DNA of 64,000 nucleotides from an uncultured Pelagibacteraceae bacterium (GTDB lineage Bacteria > Pseudomonadota > Alphaproteobacteria > Pelagibacterales > Pelagibacteraceae), in NCBI GenBank assembly GCA_902518155.1, contig CABYFA010000002.1:1-64000 (forward strand), given 5' to 3'. Below are positions 1-9,938 of the stretch, piece after piece. Made by a program: the position numbers and the translations under genes. The notes under the pieces are model-generated. The model was not told where the DNA came from and searched no databases. It saw only the letters and a program-made list of their open reading frames with translations. The number at the start of each line of letters is the position of its first letter. Position 1 is the stretch's first letter.

Positions 1-1
1 A

Positions 2-1663
2 AAATACAATTTACAAAAATTAGACTTTATTTTTGATTACAGTAGTAATAATTTTTTAGTAAAAGATCTTAATTTTAGATTTGATAAAATAGGAATTTCT
101 TCAGAAAAAGTATCAATTAAAAAAAAGAATGATGATTTTTTTGTAGATGGTACCTTTGCACATAAAAAGTCTGATTTAGATAAAAGAAATATTGATTTAT
201 TAATCAAACAATTTTTACCTAATTTTGAAATTGAAAAAGTATCATTTACATCTGATAATAATTTTTCTTTTGAAATACAAAAAGGATTTAAATTTGAAAA
301 TTTCAAAATTAATTCAGAAATGTTAGTTCATGAATTAATAATACCTAATAATTTGAAATTAAAAAGATTTTTTCCTAAACAAAAAAAAACAATTTCTCTT
401 TTTAATCAAAAAATAAAATTACAATATGAAAAGAATAATTTTAGTGTTGAGGGAAATGGAAACCTACTATATCAAGTTGACAATGATGATATAGATTATT
501 TTTTTTCAAATAAGAATAAAACTAAAAACTTTGAAATAACTCTTAAAATAAAAGATAACCCTTTTAAGTTTGATTATTTAAATTACAAAAAAAAGGAGAA
601 AAGGGAAATTATCTTAAATTTAAAAGGATCTCAAAATAAAAATAATAAACTAGTAATAAAATCTTTTAATCTAAATGAGGATAAAAACTTTATAAAAATA
701 AAAAATTTAGTTTTTAATGAAAAACTTCAAATTTCTGGATTAGATGAGGTCAATTTAGATTATCTTGATGATGATAAACAAAAAAACTCAATCAGATTGA
801 AAAGGAACAAAAAAGAATATTTTTTAACTGGGTCTAGTTTTAATGCTGATAATTTAATTGAGGACTTATTATCAAATGATGATAAAGGTTCAAAAATTAT
901 AGATATAAATAGTAATTTAGAAATTGATATTGAAAAAATTTTTTTAGATAGTGAGTATTATCTAAGAGATTTTAAAGGAGATATTTCAATTAAAAATAGT
1001 GAAATACAAAAAGCTAACTTAATAGGAAGTTTTTCAAAAAATAAAAAACTTAAATTCACAATTAATAGTGTTGATAATAATAAAATCACCACCTTGTTTG
1101 TTGATGAGGCAAAACCTTTTGTAAAAAGATATAAATTTATTAAGGGTTTCGATGAGGGATCACTCGATTTTTATAGTTCAAAAAAATCAAAAAAATCTGT
1201 TTCGCAAATAAAAATTTATGATTTCAAATTAAAAGAGCTACCTTTATTGACAAAAATTCTTACCCTGGCATCCTTACAAGGTATTGCAGATATTTTGTCT
1301 GGAGAAGGAATACGTTTCACAGAATTTGAGATGAACTTTAAGAATGAGGGTAATTTGATAACCATTGACGAGATTTATGCAATTGGTCCAGCAATATCTA
1401 TTTTAATGGAGGGCTATGTTGAAAAAAATAAATTAATTAGTTTAAAGGGCACATTGGTGCCAGCCACAACAATTAATAATTTTATTGGTTCATTACCTGT
1501 GCTAGGTGAAATACTAGTTGGAAAAAAAACTGGTGAGGGAGTATTTGGAGTAAGTTTTAAGATCAAAGGACCTCCAAAAGATTTAAAAACTTCAGTTAAT
1601 CCTGTCAAAACTTTAACACCTAGATTTATTACAAGAACATTGGAAAAAATTAAAAAGAATTAA
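2..1663 (+). CDS. AsmA-like C-terminal domain protein (5' partial)
   Basis: The listed ORF starts at an internal ATG (320), but the same frame is open with no stop back to base 2. This is therefore the C-terminal 553 residues of a longer protein that begins outside the window. The visible part is Lys/Asn/Asp-rich and beta-strand-like. Its end (ISILMEGYVEKNKLISLKG, then GTLVPATTINNF and a GKKTGEGVFGVSF stretch) resembles the conserved C terminus of AsmA/YhdP-type proteins (DUF3971 and AsmA_2). Members of that family are inner-membrane-anchored periplasmic proteins linked to lipid transport and outer-membrane integrity. The gene is tail-to-tail with tyrS, sharing 4 bp. Family assignment is by pattern recognition; the N-terminal anchor is not visible. 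Confidence 0.75.
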   Translation, partial: KYNLQKLDFIFDYSSNNFLVKDLNFRFDKIGISSEKVSIKKKNDDFFVDGTFAHKKSDLDKRNIDLLIKQFLPNFEIEKVSFTSDNNFSFEIQKGFKFENFKINSEMLVHELIIPNNLKLKRFFPKQKKTISLFNQKIKLQYEKNNFSVEGNGNLLYQVDNDDIDYFFSNKNKTKNFEITLKIKDNPFKFDYLNYKKKEKREIILNLKGSQNKNNKLVIKSFNLNEDKNFIKIKNLVFNEKLQISGLDEVNLDYLDDDKQKNSIRLKRNKKEYFLTGSSFNADNLIEDLLSNDDKGSKIIDINSNLEIDIEKIFLDSEYYLRDFKGDISIKNSEIQKANLIGSFSKNKKLKFTINSVDNNKITTLFVDEAKPFVKRYKFIKGFDEGSLDFYSSKKSKKSVSQIKIYDFKLKELPLLTKILTLASLQGIADILSGEGIRFTEFEMNFKNEGNLITIDEIYAIGPAISILMEGYVEKNKLISLKGTLVPATTINNFIGSLPVLGEILVGKKTGEGVFGVSFKIKGPPKDLKTSVNPVKTLTPRFITRTLEKIKKN

Positions 1664-2889
1664 CCTAACTCAATCTTTAAATGTCTTTTTTTCCCCACTG
1701 AAAGTTTTAAATAATTTTGTCTGAACAATTCATGAGAAATAATTAGATTTTCTTGAGATATAATTTCATCATTAAGTTTTATTCCGTTTCCTTTAATAAG
1801 ACGTCTGATTTCACTCTTTGAATTTTCTAATTTAGATAATATCACGAGATCTATAATACTCATTTTATTTTCAATATCAGTTTTCTTAATTTTAATTGAA
1901 GGTAAATTTGAACCAAGCGAAGTTCCAGAGAAAGCTTCTTTTGCAGCTTGCTCTGAACTTTTAGCAGCTTTAAGACCATGAAGCATAGCAGTTGTCTCGT
2001 TAGCTAGCCTAATTTTAAGTTTATTAATGTTTTCATCCTTCATTTTATCAATTTCCTCAATATCTAAATCTGTAAACATTTTTAAAAATTTTATTACATC
2101 TCTGTCATCAATATTTCTCCAAAATTGCCAATAATCATATGATGATAATAATTTTTCATCTAACCAAATAGCACCTGTCTCAGTTTTTCCCATTTTTGCT
2201 CCTGAGGATAATGTAATGAGAGGGGTAGTTAAACCATAAGCTTGTTTACTAGAATATCTTTTTATAAGTTCTGTTCCATTAACAATGTTTCCCCATTGAT
2301 CAGAACCCCCTATTTGTAAGGAACAATTTTCTTTTTTATTAAGCTCTAAAAAATCATAAGCTTGCAAAATCATATAATTAAATTCCATATAACTTAAAGA
2401 TTGTTCTCTATCCAATCTAGTTTTAACACTTTCGAAAGTAAGCATTTTATTAATTGTAAAATGTTTTCCTATTTCTCTCAAAAATGAAATATAGTTTAAA
2501 TTTTTAAGCCAGGAATAATTATTTACAAAAATAGGTTTTGTTTTTGGATCATTATTATTTAAAAATTTTTTTAATATTTTTTCAATATTTTTTGTATTTT
2601 TATCAATTTCTTTTTCAGTTAAAATTTTCCTTGTTTTGTCCTTACCCGAAGGATCTCCAATTCTGGTAGTCCCTCCACCTAATAAGACAATCGGTCTGTG
2701 TCCATATTTTTGAAGAAGTCTGAGACACATGATTTGAAGTAAGCTTCCAACATGAAGACTTTCAGCAGTACAATCAAAACCTATGTAACCTTTAATTTTT
2801 TCTTTATTTATTAATTTAGATAATTCATTTTCATTAGTGCATTGATAGAAGTAGCCTCTATCTTTAAATTCTTTTAAAAATTTATCCAT
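1660..2889 (-). CDS. tyrS: tyrosyl-tRNA synthetase
   Basis: Class I aminoacyl-tRNA synthetase that charges tRNA-Tyr in the cytoplasm. The N-terminal Rossmann part has GYIGFDCTAESLHVGSLLQ with a HVGS version of the HIGH motif. The tyrosine pocket shows QIGGSDQWGNI, the KMSKS-like loop is KMGKTETG, and an S4-like RNA-binding tail follows (SKSEIRRLIKGNGIKLND). I place the start at the seventh residue of the listed 415-aa ORF, because MDKFLKEFKDRGYFYQCT matches the usual TyrRS N terminus; neither start has a clear Shine-Dalgarno. Length (409 aa) is normal. The gene is divergent from anmK and overlaps the end of the AsmA-like gene. Confidence 0.95.
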   Translation of the reverse strand: MDKFLKEFKDRGYFYQCTNENELSKLINKEKIKGYIGFDCTAESLHVGSLLQIMCLRLLQKYGHRPIVLLGGGTTRIGDPSGKDKTRKILTEKEIDKNTKNIEKILKKFLNNNDPKTKPIFVNNYSWLKNLNYISFLREIGKHFTINKMLTFESVKTRLDREQSLSYMEFNYMILQAYDFLELNKKENCSLQIGGSDQWGNIVNGTELIKRYSSKQAYGLTTPLITLSSGAKMGKTETGAIWLDEKLLSSYDYWQFWRNIDDRDVIKFLKMFTDLDIEEIDKMKDENINKLKIRLANETTAMLHGLKAAKSSEQAAKEAFSGTSLGSNLPSIKIKKTDIENKMSIIDLVILSKLENSKSEIRRLIKGNGIKLNDEIISQENLIISHELFRQNYLKLSVGKKRHLKIELG

Positions 2890-2936
2890 AAGTCTATAGT
2901 TCCACAATATACATTATTTAATAAAAAAAAATAAGA

Positions 2937-4082
2937 ATGGATAAGATTTATACAGCAATGGGTTTAATGAGTGGTACCTCATCAGATGGAGTAGATGTAT
3001 CCATAATTAAGTCAGATGGTAATCAAGAATTTTCAATATTAATTGATAAATATTTTCAATATGATGAAGAATTAACTCAAAAAATACTTAAAATTAGGGA
3101 TAAAATCTTAACTCCAGATCATTTAACCGAATATCAAGTTGAAATCAAAGATTTAGAAAGACAAATAACTTTATTTCATTTTAAGGCTGTTAATAAGAGC
3201 CTTGAATTATCAAAATCTGATGTTGATTTAATTGGTTTCCACGGTCAAACAATATTTCATGCTCCAGAAAAAAAAATTACAAAACAATTAGGTGATGGAT
3301 TGCTACTATCTCAATTAACTAAAAAGAGAGTTATTAATAACTTTAGACAAAATGATTTAGAAAATGGGGGACAGGGTGCTCCTCTAGCGCCAATCTTTCA
3401 TAATGCTTTAGCTAATGAATTAAATAAAAAATTTAATTTAGGTTTTCCAATGAATATTCTTAATATTGGAGGTATTTCTAATGTTACCTCTATAATAGAA
3501 TGTAATAATTTGGATTTAGAAGAAAAAATTTATGCCTGTGATATTGGACCTGGCAATTGTTTGATAGACGAATGGATGAGAAAAAATTCAAAAAAAGGGT
3601 ACGACAAAGAAGGTTTAGTAGCAAGATCTGGAAAAACAGACAAATTAATTTTAAATCAAGCTTTGGACAATTTTACTGAACAATCTAATTTTGAAAAATC
3701 TTTAGATACTAAAAATTTTGATATTTTTTTTGCAAAAGGACTTTCATTAGAGGATGGTGCTGCAACCATTACTGATTTCACCGCTAAGTTAATTTCCAAT
3801 GGAATGAATTTTATTCACAATAAGAATAATTCTCAAAAAAGTAAATGGTTAGTATGTGGGGGAGGAAGAAAAAATAAATATCTCATAGAAAGTATAAAAA
3901 ATAATTTTGATGATATAAATATTAATTCAATTGATCAATATGGATTAGATGGAGACTTTATCGAGTCTCAAGCTTTTGCTTTTTTAGCGATAAGATCATT
4001 AAAAGGTATGCCTATTTCATTTCCAAATACGACTAGATGTACAAAATCGGTAACTGGTGGAGTTTTAGTCAAAAATTTTTAA
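2937..4082 (+). CDS. anmK: anhydro-N-acetylmuramic acid kinase
   Basis: Phosphorylates and hydrolyses 1,6-anhydro-MurNAc to MurNAc-6-phosphate during peptidoglycan recycling. The family signature GLMSGTSSDGVDV lies at the N terminus, followed by GFHGQTIFH, the phosphate-binding NIGGISNVT and DIGPGNCLID, and a late GGGRKN segment. The length of 381 aa is typical. It is divergent from tyrS, as in many alphaproteobacteria, and its stop codon overlaps the stop of the convergent hydrolase. MurQ or other recycling genes are not next to it here. Confidence 0.95.
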   Translation: MDKIYTAMGLMSGTSSDGVDVSIIKSDGNQEFSILIDKYFQYDEELTQKILKIRDKILTPDHLTEYQVEIKDLERQITLFHFKAVNKSLELSKSDVDLIGFHGQTIFHAPEKKITKQLGDGLLLSQLTKKRVINNFRQNDLENGGQGAPLAPIFHNALANELNKKFNLGFPMNILNIGGISNVTSIIECNNLDLEEKIYACDIGPGNCLIDEWMRKNSKKGYDKEGLVARSGKTDKLILNQALDNFTEQSNFEKSLDTKNFDIFFAKGLSLEDGAATITDFTAKLISNGMNFIHNKNNSQKSKWLVCGGGRKNKYLIESIKNNFDDININSIDQYGLDGDFIESQAFAFLAIRSLKGMPISFPNTTRCTKSVTGGVLVKNF

Positions 4083-4735
4083 TACAAAGCTGTTTCTTTT
4101 TTAATGTATTTATCAAGAGATTTTGAAAGTGCATTCTCATTTTTTGAAAAAAAATGATTTGCTTCTGAGATTGATTGAAATTCAACTTTAATACCTTTTT
4201 GTGCACTTAATCTTTTATTTAGTTCATTGATATGTTCAACAGGTACCAATTCATCTTTTTTTCCATAAATCATTATCCCAGAAGTTGGACACGGAGACAA
4301 AAATGAAAAATCATAAACATTTGGTTGGGGAGATATTGCGACAAATCTATTTATCTCTGGTCTCCTCATTAAAAGTTGCATAGCAATCAATGACCCAAAA
4401 GAAAAACCTGAAACCCAACATTGAGAATTATCAAAATTTTCTCTCTCTAACCAATCAAGAGCAGCTGCAGCATCTGCTAATTCACCTTGGCCATTATCAA
4501 ATTCTCCATCACTCTTTCCTACACCTCTAAAATTTACTCTGCAAACTGAAAAATCATTTTCCATAAAAGTATGAAAAGTTTCTACAACAACTTTATTATT
4601 CATTGTCCCTCCATACTGAGGGTGTGGTTGTAAAACTAAAGCTATTGGTGAAGTGTTTTTTTTACTCTTATAATATTTGGCTTCAAGTCTACCTGCAGGT
4701 CCTGGAATAAATATTTCTAATATTTTATTTTCCAT
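4079..4735 (-). CDS. alpha/beta hydrolase (COG2945-like)
   Basis: A cytoplasmic serine hydrolase of 218 aa. It begins with a beta-rich segment (GPAGRLEAKYY) followed by HPQYGGTMNNKVV, FRGVGKSDG and the nucleophile elbow GFSFGS, with Ser at about residue 107. A late Asp (KKDELVP) and His (EANHFF) complete a plausible triad. This matches the small conserved bacterial alpha/beta hydrolase family COG2945, whose physiological substrate is not established. It faces anmK tail-to-tail and is head-to-head with iscR across a 134-bp gap. Confidence 0.85.
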   Translation of the reverse strand: MENKILEIFIPGPAGRLEAKYYKSKKNTSPIALVLQPHPQYGGTMNNKVVVETFHTFMENDFSVCRVNFRGVGKSDGEFDNGQGELADAAAALDWLERENFDNSQCWVSGFSFGSLIAMQLLMRRPEINRFVAISPQPNVYDFSFLSPCPTSGIMIYGKKDELVPVEHINELNKRLSAQKGIKVEFQSISEANHFFSKNENALSKSLDKYIKKETALY

Positions 4736-4819
4736 AATTGTTATTGATTATTATTCTCAAAAAAAAATTAGGTTTATCACAACTGCGTGACAAAATGTTA
4801 GCTTTTTTTTACTCATGAT

Positions 4820-4850
4820 ACTTGACTATTTTGGTCAGGTTTATATATAC
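4820..4850 (+). promoter_or_regulatory. iscR-suf promoter with probable IscR box
   Basis: The spacer before iscR contains TTGACT (4822-4827) and TATATA (4844-4849) with a 16-nt gap, a good sigma-70 promoter. The -35 lies in an imperfect palindrome, TTGACTATTTTGGTCA, of the GACTNNNNNGGTC type seen for alphaproteobacterial IscR/Rrf2 sites. A regulator bound here would cover the -35 and spacer, which fits autorepression of iscR and the downstream suf genes. The promoter is seen in sequence; the binding protein is inferred from context. Confidence 0.6.
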
Positions 4851-4869
4851 CCCTGTAAAATAAGGAATT

Positions 4870-5295
4870 ATGAGACTTACTTCTAAAGGCAGATATGCGG
4901 TTATGGCTTTAGTGGATCTGGCTAGATTTGATGGAATTAATCCAGTTTCTCTGAGAGATATATCTTTAAGACAAGGCATTTCGTTAGATTATTTAGAGCA
5001 AATTTTTTCAAAATTGAGAAAAAAAGAAATTGTTCAAAGCGTTAGAGGAACTCAAGGTGGATATATTTTAAATAGGAAAGCTAAAGAAATAAAATTAACT
5101 AATATTTTTGATGCAGTAGACGAAAAAGTAAAAACTGTCCAATGTAAAAAAGAGTCAAAAAAAGGATGCAATGGTAAATCTACAAAATGTTTAACTCACA
5201 ATCTTTGGGATGAACTTGAAACTCACATCAATAATTTTTTTGATAAAAAAAGTTTAGACGACTTAGTAAAAGAAAACTTTGAAAGAAGATTATAA
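4870..5295 (+). CDS. iscR: Rrf2-family iron-sulphur regulator IscR
   Basis: DNA-binding regulator of Fe-S cluster biogenesis. The winged helix-turn-helix is typical ([46 protein letters not shown]). Three cysteines around residues 93-108 (VQCKK, GCNGK, KCLTH) can bind a [2Fe-2S] cluster as in IscR. It is the first gene of the suf operon, ending one base before the chosen sufB start. The upstream promoter carries a palindrome fitting an IscR box, so it probably represses its own operon when clusters are plentiful. Confidence 0.93.
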   Translation: MRLTSKGRYAVMALVDLARFDGINPVSLRDISLRQGISLDYLEQIFSKLRKKEIVQSVRGTQGGYILNRKAKEIKLTNIFDAVDEKVKTVQCKKESKKGCNGKSTKCLTHNLWDELETHINNFFDKKSLDDLVKENFERRL

Positions 5296-5296
5296 A

Positions 5297-6739
5297 ATGG
5301 ATACTAGAGAAAAAGATATAGAAAATTTAAAAGATTATAAATACGGTTTTACAACTGATATTGAAAATATTAAAGCACCAAAAGGTCTAAATGAAAATGT
5401 AATTAAGTTTATTTCAAATATTAAAAAAGAACCTAAATGGATGTTGGATTTTAGATTAAAAGCATTTGAAAGATTTAAGCTTCTCAAAGAACCTAACTGG
5501 CAAAAACCTAAGTATCCTAAAATTGATTATCAAGATTTATATTACTATTCGGCTCCGAAAAGTATGAAAGATAAACCTAAGAGCTTAGAAGAACTAGATC
5601 CTAAACTTTTAGAAACTTATAATAAATTAGGAATTCCCCTTCAAGAGCAGGCAAGATTAAATGGAATAGCTGTAGATGCGGTATTTGATTCTGTTTCAGT
5701 AGCCACAACATTTAAAGGTGAATTAACAAAACATGGTATCATTTTTTGTTCAATGTCAGAAGCAATACAAAAACATCCTGATTTGGTAAAAAAATATTTA
5801 GGAACAGTAATTCCAACAACAGATCATTTTTTTGCGACATTAAACTCTGCTGTTTTTACCGATGGGTCATTTGTTTATATTCCTGAAGGTGTAAAGTGTC
5901 CAATGGAGCTCTCGACCTATTTCAGAATTAATGCATCAGAAACTGGTCAATTTGAAAGAACTTTAATTATTGCTGATAAAGGAAGTTACGTGAGTTATTT
6001 AGAAGGCTGTACTGCACCGATGAGAGATGAAAATCAATTACACGCTGCTAACGTTGAACTAATAGCTCTTGATGATGCAGAGATTAAATATTCAACTGTT
6101 CAAAACTGGTACCCGGGAGATGAAAATGGAAAAGGGGGAATTTATAATTTTGTAACTAAAAGAGGACTATGTAAGGGAAAAAATTCTAAGATTTCTTGGA
6201 CACAGGTGGAGACAGGTTCTGCTATAACTTGGAAATACCCTAGTTGTATTTTAAAGGGTGATAACTCAATTGGAGAATTTTATTCAATAGCAATTACAAA
6301 TAATCATCAAAAAGCAGATACTGGGACAAAGATGATCCACCTTGGTAAAAATACTAAAAGTAAAATAATTTCCAAAGGTATTAGTGCTGGATTTTCTGAT
6401 ATGACATATAGAGGATTAGTAGATATAAATTCGAAAGCAAAAAATTCTAGCAACTATACTCAATGTGACTCTCTTTTAATGGGAAATAAATGTGGAGCAC
6501 ACACTGTTCCTTACATAAAGAACAAAAATTTCGACTCAAATGTTGCTCATGAAGCGACAACGTCAAAAATAAGTGAAGAGCAATTGCACTATTGTCAACA
6601 AAGAGGATTAAATCCTGAAGAGGCTGTTGGGTTGATCGTTAATGGATTTTGCAAAGAAGTTCTTCAGCAATTACCAATGGAATTTGCTGTAGAGGCACAA
6701 AAACTTGTTGGAATTAGTCTTGAAGGGAGCGTGGGTTAA
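5297..6739 (+). CDS. sufB: Fe-S cluster assembly scaffold SufB
   Basis: SufB is the main subunit of the SufBC2D scaffold that builds Fe-S clusters in the cytosol. It is recognised by [30 protein letters not shown], the beta-helix body and the C-terminal CGAHTVPY, with [20 protein letters not shown] at the end. The ORF track starts at 5279 inside iscR. I chose the ATG at 5297 ([18 protein letters not shown]), preceded by a GAAAGAAG ribosome-binding stretch and placed just after the iscR stop. The resulting 480 aa is usual. Its stop overlaps the sufC start (TAATG). Confidence 0.96.
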   Translation: MDTREKDIENLKDYKYGFTTDIENIKAPKGLNENVIKFISNIKKEPKWMLDFRLKAFERFKLLKEPNWQKPKYPKIDYQDLYYYSAPKSMKDKPKSLEELDPKLLETYNKLGIPLQEQARLNGIAVDAVFDSVSVATTFKGELTKHGIIFCSMSEAIQKHPDLVKKYLGTVIPTTDHFFATLNSAVFTDGSFVYIPEGVKCPMELSTYFRINASETGQFERTLIIADKGSYVSYLEGCTAPMRDENQLHAANVELIALDDAEIKYSTVQNWYPGDENGKGGIYNFVTKRGLCKGKNSKISWTQVETGSAITWKYPSCILKGDNSIGEFYSIAITNNHQKADTGTKMIHLGKNTKSKIISKGISAGFSDMTYRGLVDINSKAKNSSNYTQCDSLLMGNKCGAHTVPYIKNKNFDSNVAHEATTSKISEEQLHYCQQRGLNPEEAVGLIVNGFCKEVLQQLPMEFAVEAQKLVGISLEGSVG

Positions 6740-7473
6740 TGCTGAAAATTAATAACTTAAACGCAAATGTTGAAAATAAGTCAATTTTAAAAGGATTTTC
6801 ACTAAATATAAACCCAGGTGAAGTACATGCAATAATGGGTCCTAATGGCTCTGGAAAAAGTACTTTATCTAATATTTTATCGGGAAAAAAAGGTTACGAG
6901 GTATCTGGAGAAATATTATTTGAAAATAAAAATCTATTTGAACTTGAAACTGAGGAAAGAGCGCACAAAGGTATATTTTTAGCCTTCCAATACCCTTTAG
7001 AAATTCCTGGAGTAAATACTAATATTTTTTTAAAGACTTCTCTAAATGCAATTAGAAAAGCTCGTGGACAAAAAGAACTTGATGCTATCGAGTTTTTAAA
7101 ACTCGTAAAAGAAAAAGCTAAGGAACTTAAATTTGATGAAGAAAAACTTAATAGGCAATTAAATGTAGGCTTTTCTGGTGGAGAAAAAAAGAAAAACGAA
7201 ATTCTACAAATGTCAATGCTGGCGCCAAAACTTTCAATTTTAGATGAAACAGACTCAGGTTTAGATATAGATGCTCTAAAAATAGTTGCAGATGGTGTAA
7301 ACACATTAAGGAATAATGAAAATTCTTTTTTAATCATTACTCATTATCAAAGACTATTAGATTATATTAAGCCAGATTTTGTTCACGTTTTAATGAATGG
7401 AAGGATTATTAAATCAGGTGGACCTGAACTTGCAGAAGAATTAGAAAAAAAAGGATATGAGAGTTTTAATTAG
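6739..7473 (+). CDS. sufC: Fe-S assembly ATPase SufC
   Basis: ABC-type ATPase of the SufBC2D complex. Walker A is GPNGSGKST (about residue 34), the SufC-type signature is NVGFSGGEKKKNE, and Walker B is LSILDETDSGLD, followed by the H-loop ITHYQRLL. The length of 244 aa is normal. It is soluble, with no transporter partner, and lies between sufB and sufD with no spacing. Confidence 0.97.
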   Translation: MLKINNLNANVENKSILKGFSLNINPGEVHAIMGPNGSGKSTLSNILSGKKGYEVSGEILFENKNLFELETEERAHKGIFLAFQYPLEIPGVNTNIFLKTSLNAIRKARGQKELDAIEFLKLVKEKAKELKFDEEKLNRQLNVGFSGGEKKKNEILQMSMLAPKLSILDETDSGLDIDALKIVADGVNTLRNNENSFLIITHYQRLLDYIKPDFVHVLMNGRIIKSGGPELAEELEKKGYESFN

Positions 7474-8721
7474 ATGAAGGAACAATTAAAAATAGATTTT
7501 AATAAAATTCAAGAAGTTTCTAATTTTTCTAATAGAGATATTGAGATAAAAAAGTCTTACCTAAATAAATTTATTAAAAATGGATTCCCAAATAGAAAAC
7601 AAGAAAATTGGAAGTTTTTGGATATAAATCAAATAATTAGTAATAATATTTCAAATTTGAGCTTTTATAATAATTATTCGATTGAAAATAAGATTGATTC
7701 ATCAATTTTTATAGATGATTTAGAACATAATAAAATTATTTTTATTAATGGAAGAATTGAAAAAATTGACTTTAGTTATGAGGATAAAAAACAGATTGAA
7801 ATAATCAAGGACTCTTTCACAATTGATAAGTCTGAAAACAATAATTCATTAATTGATTTGAATATTGCATTAAGTAATAAACATTTTAAAATTTTAATTA
7901 AAAAAAGCTACTCATTAAAAAAACCTTTAATCATTTATCATTTAACCAATGATAAAATGAAATCAAAGAATATTAATTTAAGGTTAGATTTTGAGCTTGA
8001 ACAAAACAGCTCACTAAAATTAATAGATTTCTTTAGTGATGATAGTGAAAAAAATTTTATGAATATTTTTTACAATTTTAATTTAGATAGAGATGCGATT
8101 CTTAAAAATTATAAAATTGATAAGTCGTTGAATAAAAATCTAAAATATTCATTTAATAATATTAATCAAAAACAAAATAGTATTTCTGAAACTTTTGTTT
8201 TTTCTGCAGGTTCAGACTATTTCAAAAATGAGATAAATTGTAATCTAAGTGGTGAATATTCTTCAGCATTTATAAATGGTATTTTTTCATTAGATAATAA
8301 TAAACAGCACGAAATAAGAACTACTATAAATCATTTAGTTGAAAATACAAAAAGCTATCAGTTAATTAAGAGTGTGCTTGGAAAAAATACAAAGTCTGCT
8401 TATCAAGGAAGAATATATGTAGATTCAAAGGCTCAGAAAACAGATGGATATCAATTAAGTAAAGCAATATTGTTAGACGAAACCTCAGAGTTTAACGCAA
8501 AACCTGAATTAGAAATTTATGCTGATGATGTTAAATGTTCTCATGGATCAGCATCTGGTAGTCTTGATGATAATTCAATTTTTTATTTAATGTCTAGAGG
8601 ACTAAATTATAAACAAGCTAAAGGACTATTAATAAATGGTTTTTTGCTTGATGTAATCGAAAAGATTACTGACGCTGAAATTAAAGATTTATTAAAAAAA
8701 ATGATTGGTTTAAAAAAATGA
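7474..8721 (+). CDS. sufD: Fe-S assembly protein SufD
   Basis: Third member of the SufBC2D scaffold. The N-terminal half is poorly conserved and very AT-rich. The C-terminal half has the SufB/SufD core (GRIYVDSKAQKTDGYQLSKA, AKPELEIYADDVKCSHGSASG, MSRGLNYKQAKGLLINGFL). The conserved His in CSHGSA is present. It starts immediately after the sufC stop and overlaps sufS by 4 bp (ATGA), showing translational coupling. Confidence 0.95.
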   Translation: MKEQLKIDFNKIQEVSNFSNRDIEIKKSYLNKFIKNGFPNRKQENWKFLDINQIISNNISNLSFYNNYSIENKIDSSIFIDDLEHNKIIFINGRIEKIDFSYEDKKQIEIIKDSFTIDKSENNNSLIDLNIALSNKHFKILIKKSYSLKKPLIIYHLTNDKMKSKNINLRLDFELEQNSSLKLIDFFSDDSEKNFMNIFYNFNLDRDAILKNYKIDKSLNKNLKYSFNNINQKQNSISETFVFSAGSDYFKNEINCNLSGEYSSAFINGIFSLDNNKQHEIRTTINHLVENTKSYQLIKSVLGKNTKSAYQGRIYVDSKAQKTDGYQLSKAILLDETSEFNAKPELEIYADDVKCSHGSASGSLDDNSIFYLMSRGLNYKQAKGLLINGFLLDVIEKITDAEIKDLLKKMIGLKK

Positions 8722-9938
8722 ACATAGATAATATTAAAAAAGAGTTTCCTATCTTTGATGAAAAGATACAAAACAATGATCTAGTTTATTTGGATAGTGC
8801 TAATTCTTCTCAAAAACCTAAAGTTGTTATTGATAGAATAAACGAATTCTATACTAAAGAATTTTCAAATGTGGGCAGAAGTATTCATTATTTGGCAGTG
8901 GCAGCGACTAATTTATATGAAAATACAAGATCTTCTGTCCAAAAATATATTAATGCAAAAGATAAAAATGAGATTGTATTTACTAAGGGTGCAACTGAAG
9001 CCCTCAATTTAGTTGCTAATACACTTGGCCAAAAGTATTTGAATGAAGGTGACGAAATTTTACTCACTGAGTTAGAGCATCATTCAAATTATGTACCATG
9101 GCACTATTTGAGAAAATCAAAAAATATAAAGATTAATTTTGCTGAAATAAATGAAGAGGGAGAAATTCCAATTGAAAATATTGAAAAAAAAATTACGCCA
9201 AAAACAAAGGTGATTGCCATTAATCATCTATCGAATGTCACTGGCGCAATCTTACCAATCAAAGAGATTACTGAGCTTGCACACGCAAAAGATATAATTG
9301 TTGTTGTAGATGGATGTCAAGGTGCACCACATTTGAAACTTGATGTGCAAGATCTGGACTGTGATTTTTATGCAATTTCTTGTCATAAAATGTATGGACC
9401 GACTGGACTTGGAATTTTGTATGGAAAAAAAAAATGGCTCGAAGAATTACCACCTTATCAAGGTGGTGGTGGAATGATTAAAGAAGTTAAAAAAGATCGT
9501 ATTACTTATGGTGATCTTCCAAATAAGTATGAAGCAGGCACTATGGCCACTGCACAGGTGATAGCTTTTGATAAGTCTATCAAATTTTTAGAAAGTATTG
9601 GAATTGAAAATATAATTAAACATGAAAAAGAATTAATAGAATATGGTCAAGAAATTTTAAAAAAGAATAATTCAGTAAAATTAATTGGTAATCCAAAAAA
9701 TAAAGGCGGTGTAATATCGTTTACGATTGAAGGGGTACATCCACATGACATAGCGACAATACTTGACGAAGACGGAGTAGCTATTAGGGCTGGACACCAT
9801 TGCTGTCAAATATTACACGACAAACTTGAAATACCTGCAAGTGCAAGAGCATCAGTAGGTGTCTATAATACTAAAAGTGATTTTGATCAATTAAATGAGT
9901 CTATAAACAAATGTAAAAAAATTTTCGATTTAAAATGA
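8718..9938 (+). CDS. sufS: cysteine desulfurase SufS
   Basis: PLP enzyme that removes sulphur from cysteine for cluster assembly. Features include YLDSANSSQKP near the N terminus, ELEHHSNYVPW, the PLP lysine in AISCHKMYGPTGLGILYG (about residue 224) and the catalytic cysteine loop RAGHHCCQ (about residue 360). The length of 406 aa fits group II desulfurases. It shares ATGA overlaps with both sufD and sufU. Confidence 0.96.
   Translation: MNIDNIKKEFPIFDEKIQNNDLVYLDSANSSQKPKVVIDRINEFYTKEFSNVGRSIHYLAVAATNLYENTRSSVQKYINAKDKNEIVFTKGATEALNLVANTLGQKYLNEGDEILLTELEHHSNYVPWHYLRKSKNIKINFAEINEEGEIPIENIEKKITPKTKVIAINHLSNVTGAILPIKEITELAHAKDIIVVVDGCQGAPHLKLDVQDLDCDFYAISCHKMYGPTGLGILYGKKKWLEELPPYQGGGGMIKEVKKDRITYGDLPNKYEAGTMATAQVIAFDKSIKFLESIGIENIIKHEKELIEYGQEILKKNNSVKLIGNPKNKGGVISFTIEGVHPHDIATILDEDGVAIRAGHHCCQILHDKLEIPASARASVGVYNTKSDFDQLNESINKCKKIFDLK

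Noticed and set aside
37-306. 89-aa minus-strand ORF at the window start
   Set aside because: It is antisense to the frame that continues the AsmA-like gene upstream to base 2; composition is that of a shadow ORF.
6894-7337. 147-aa minus-strand ORF inside sufC
   Set aside because: Ser/Phe-rich reverse translation of a well-conserved ABC ATPase; no independent start signal.
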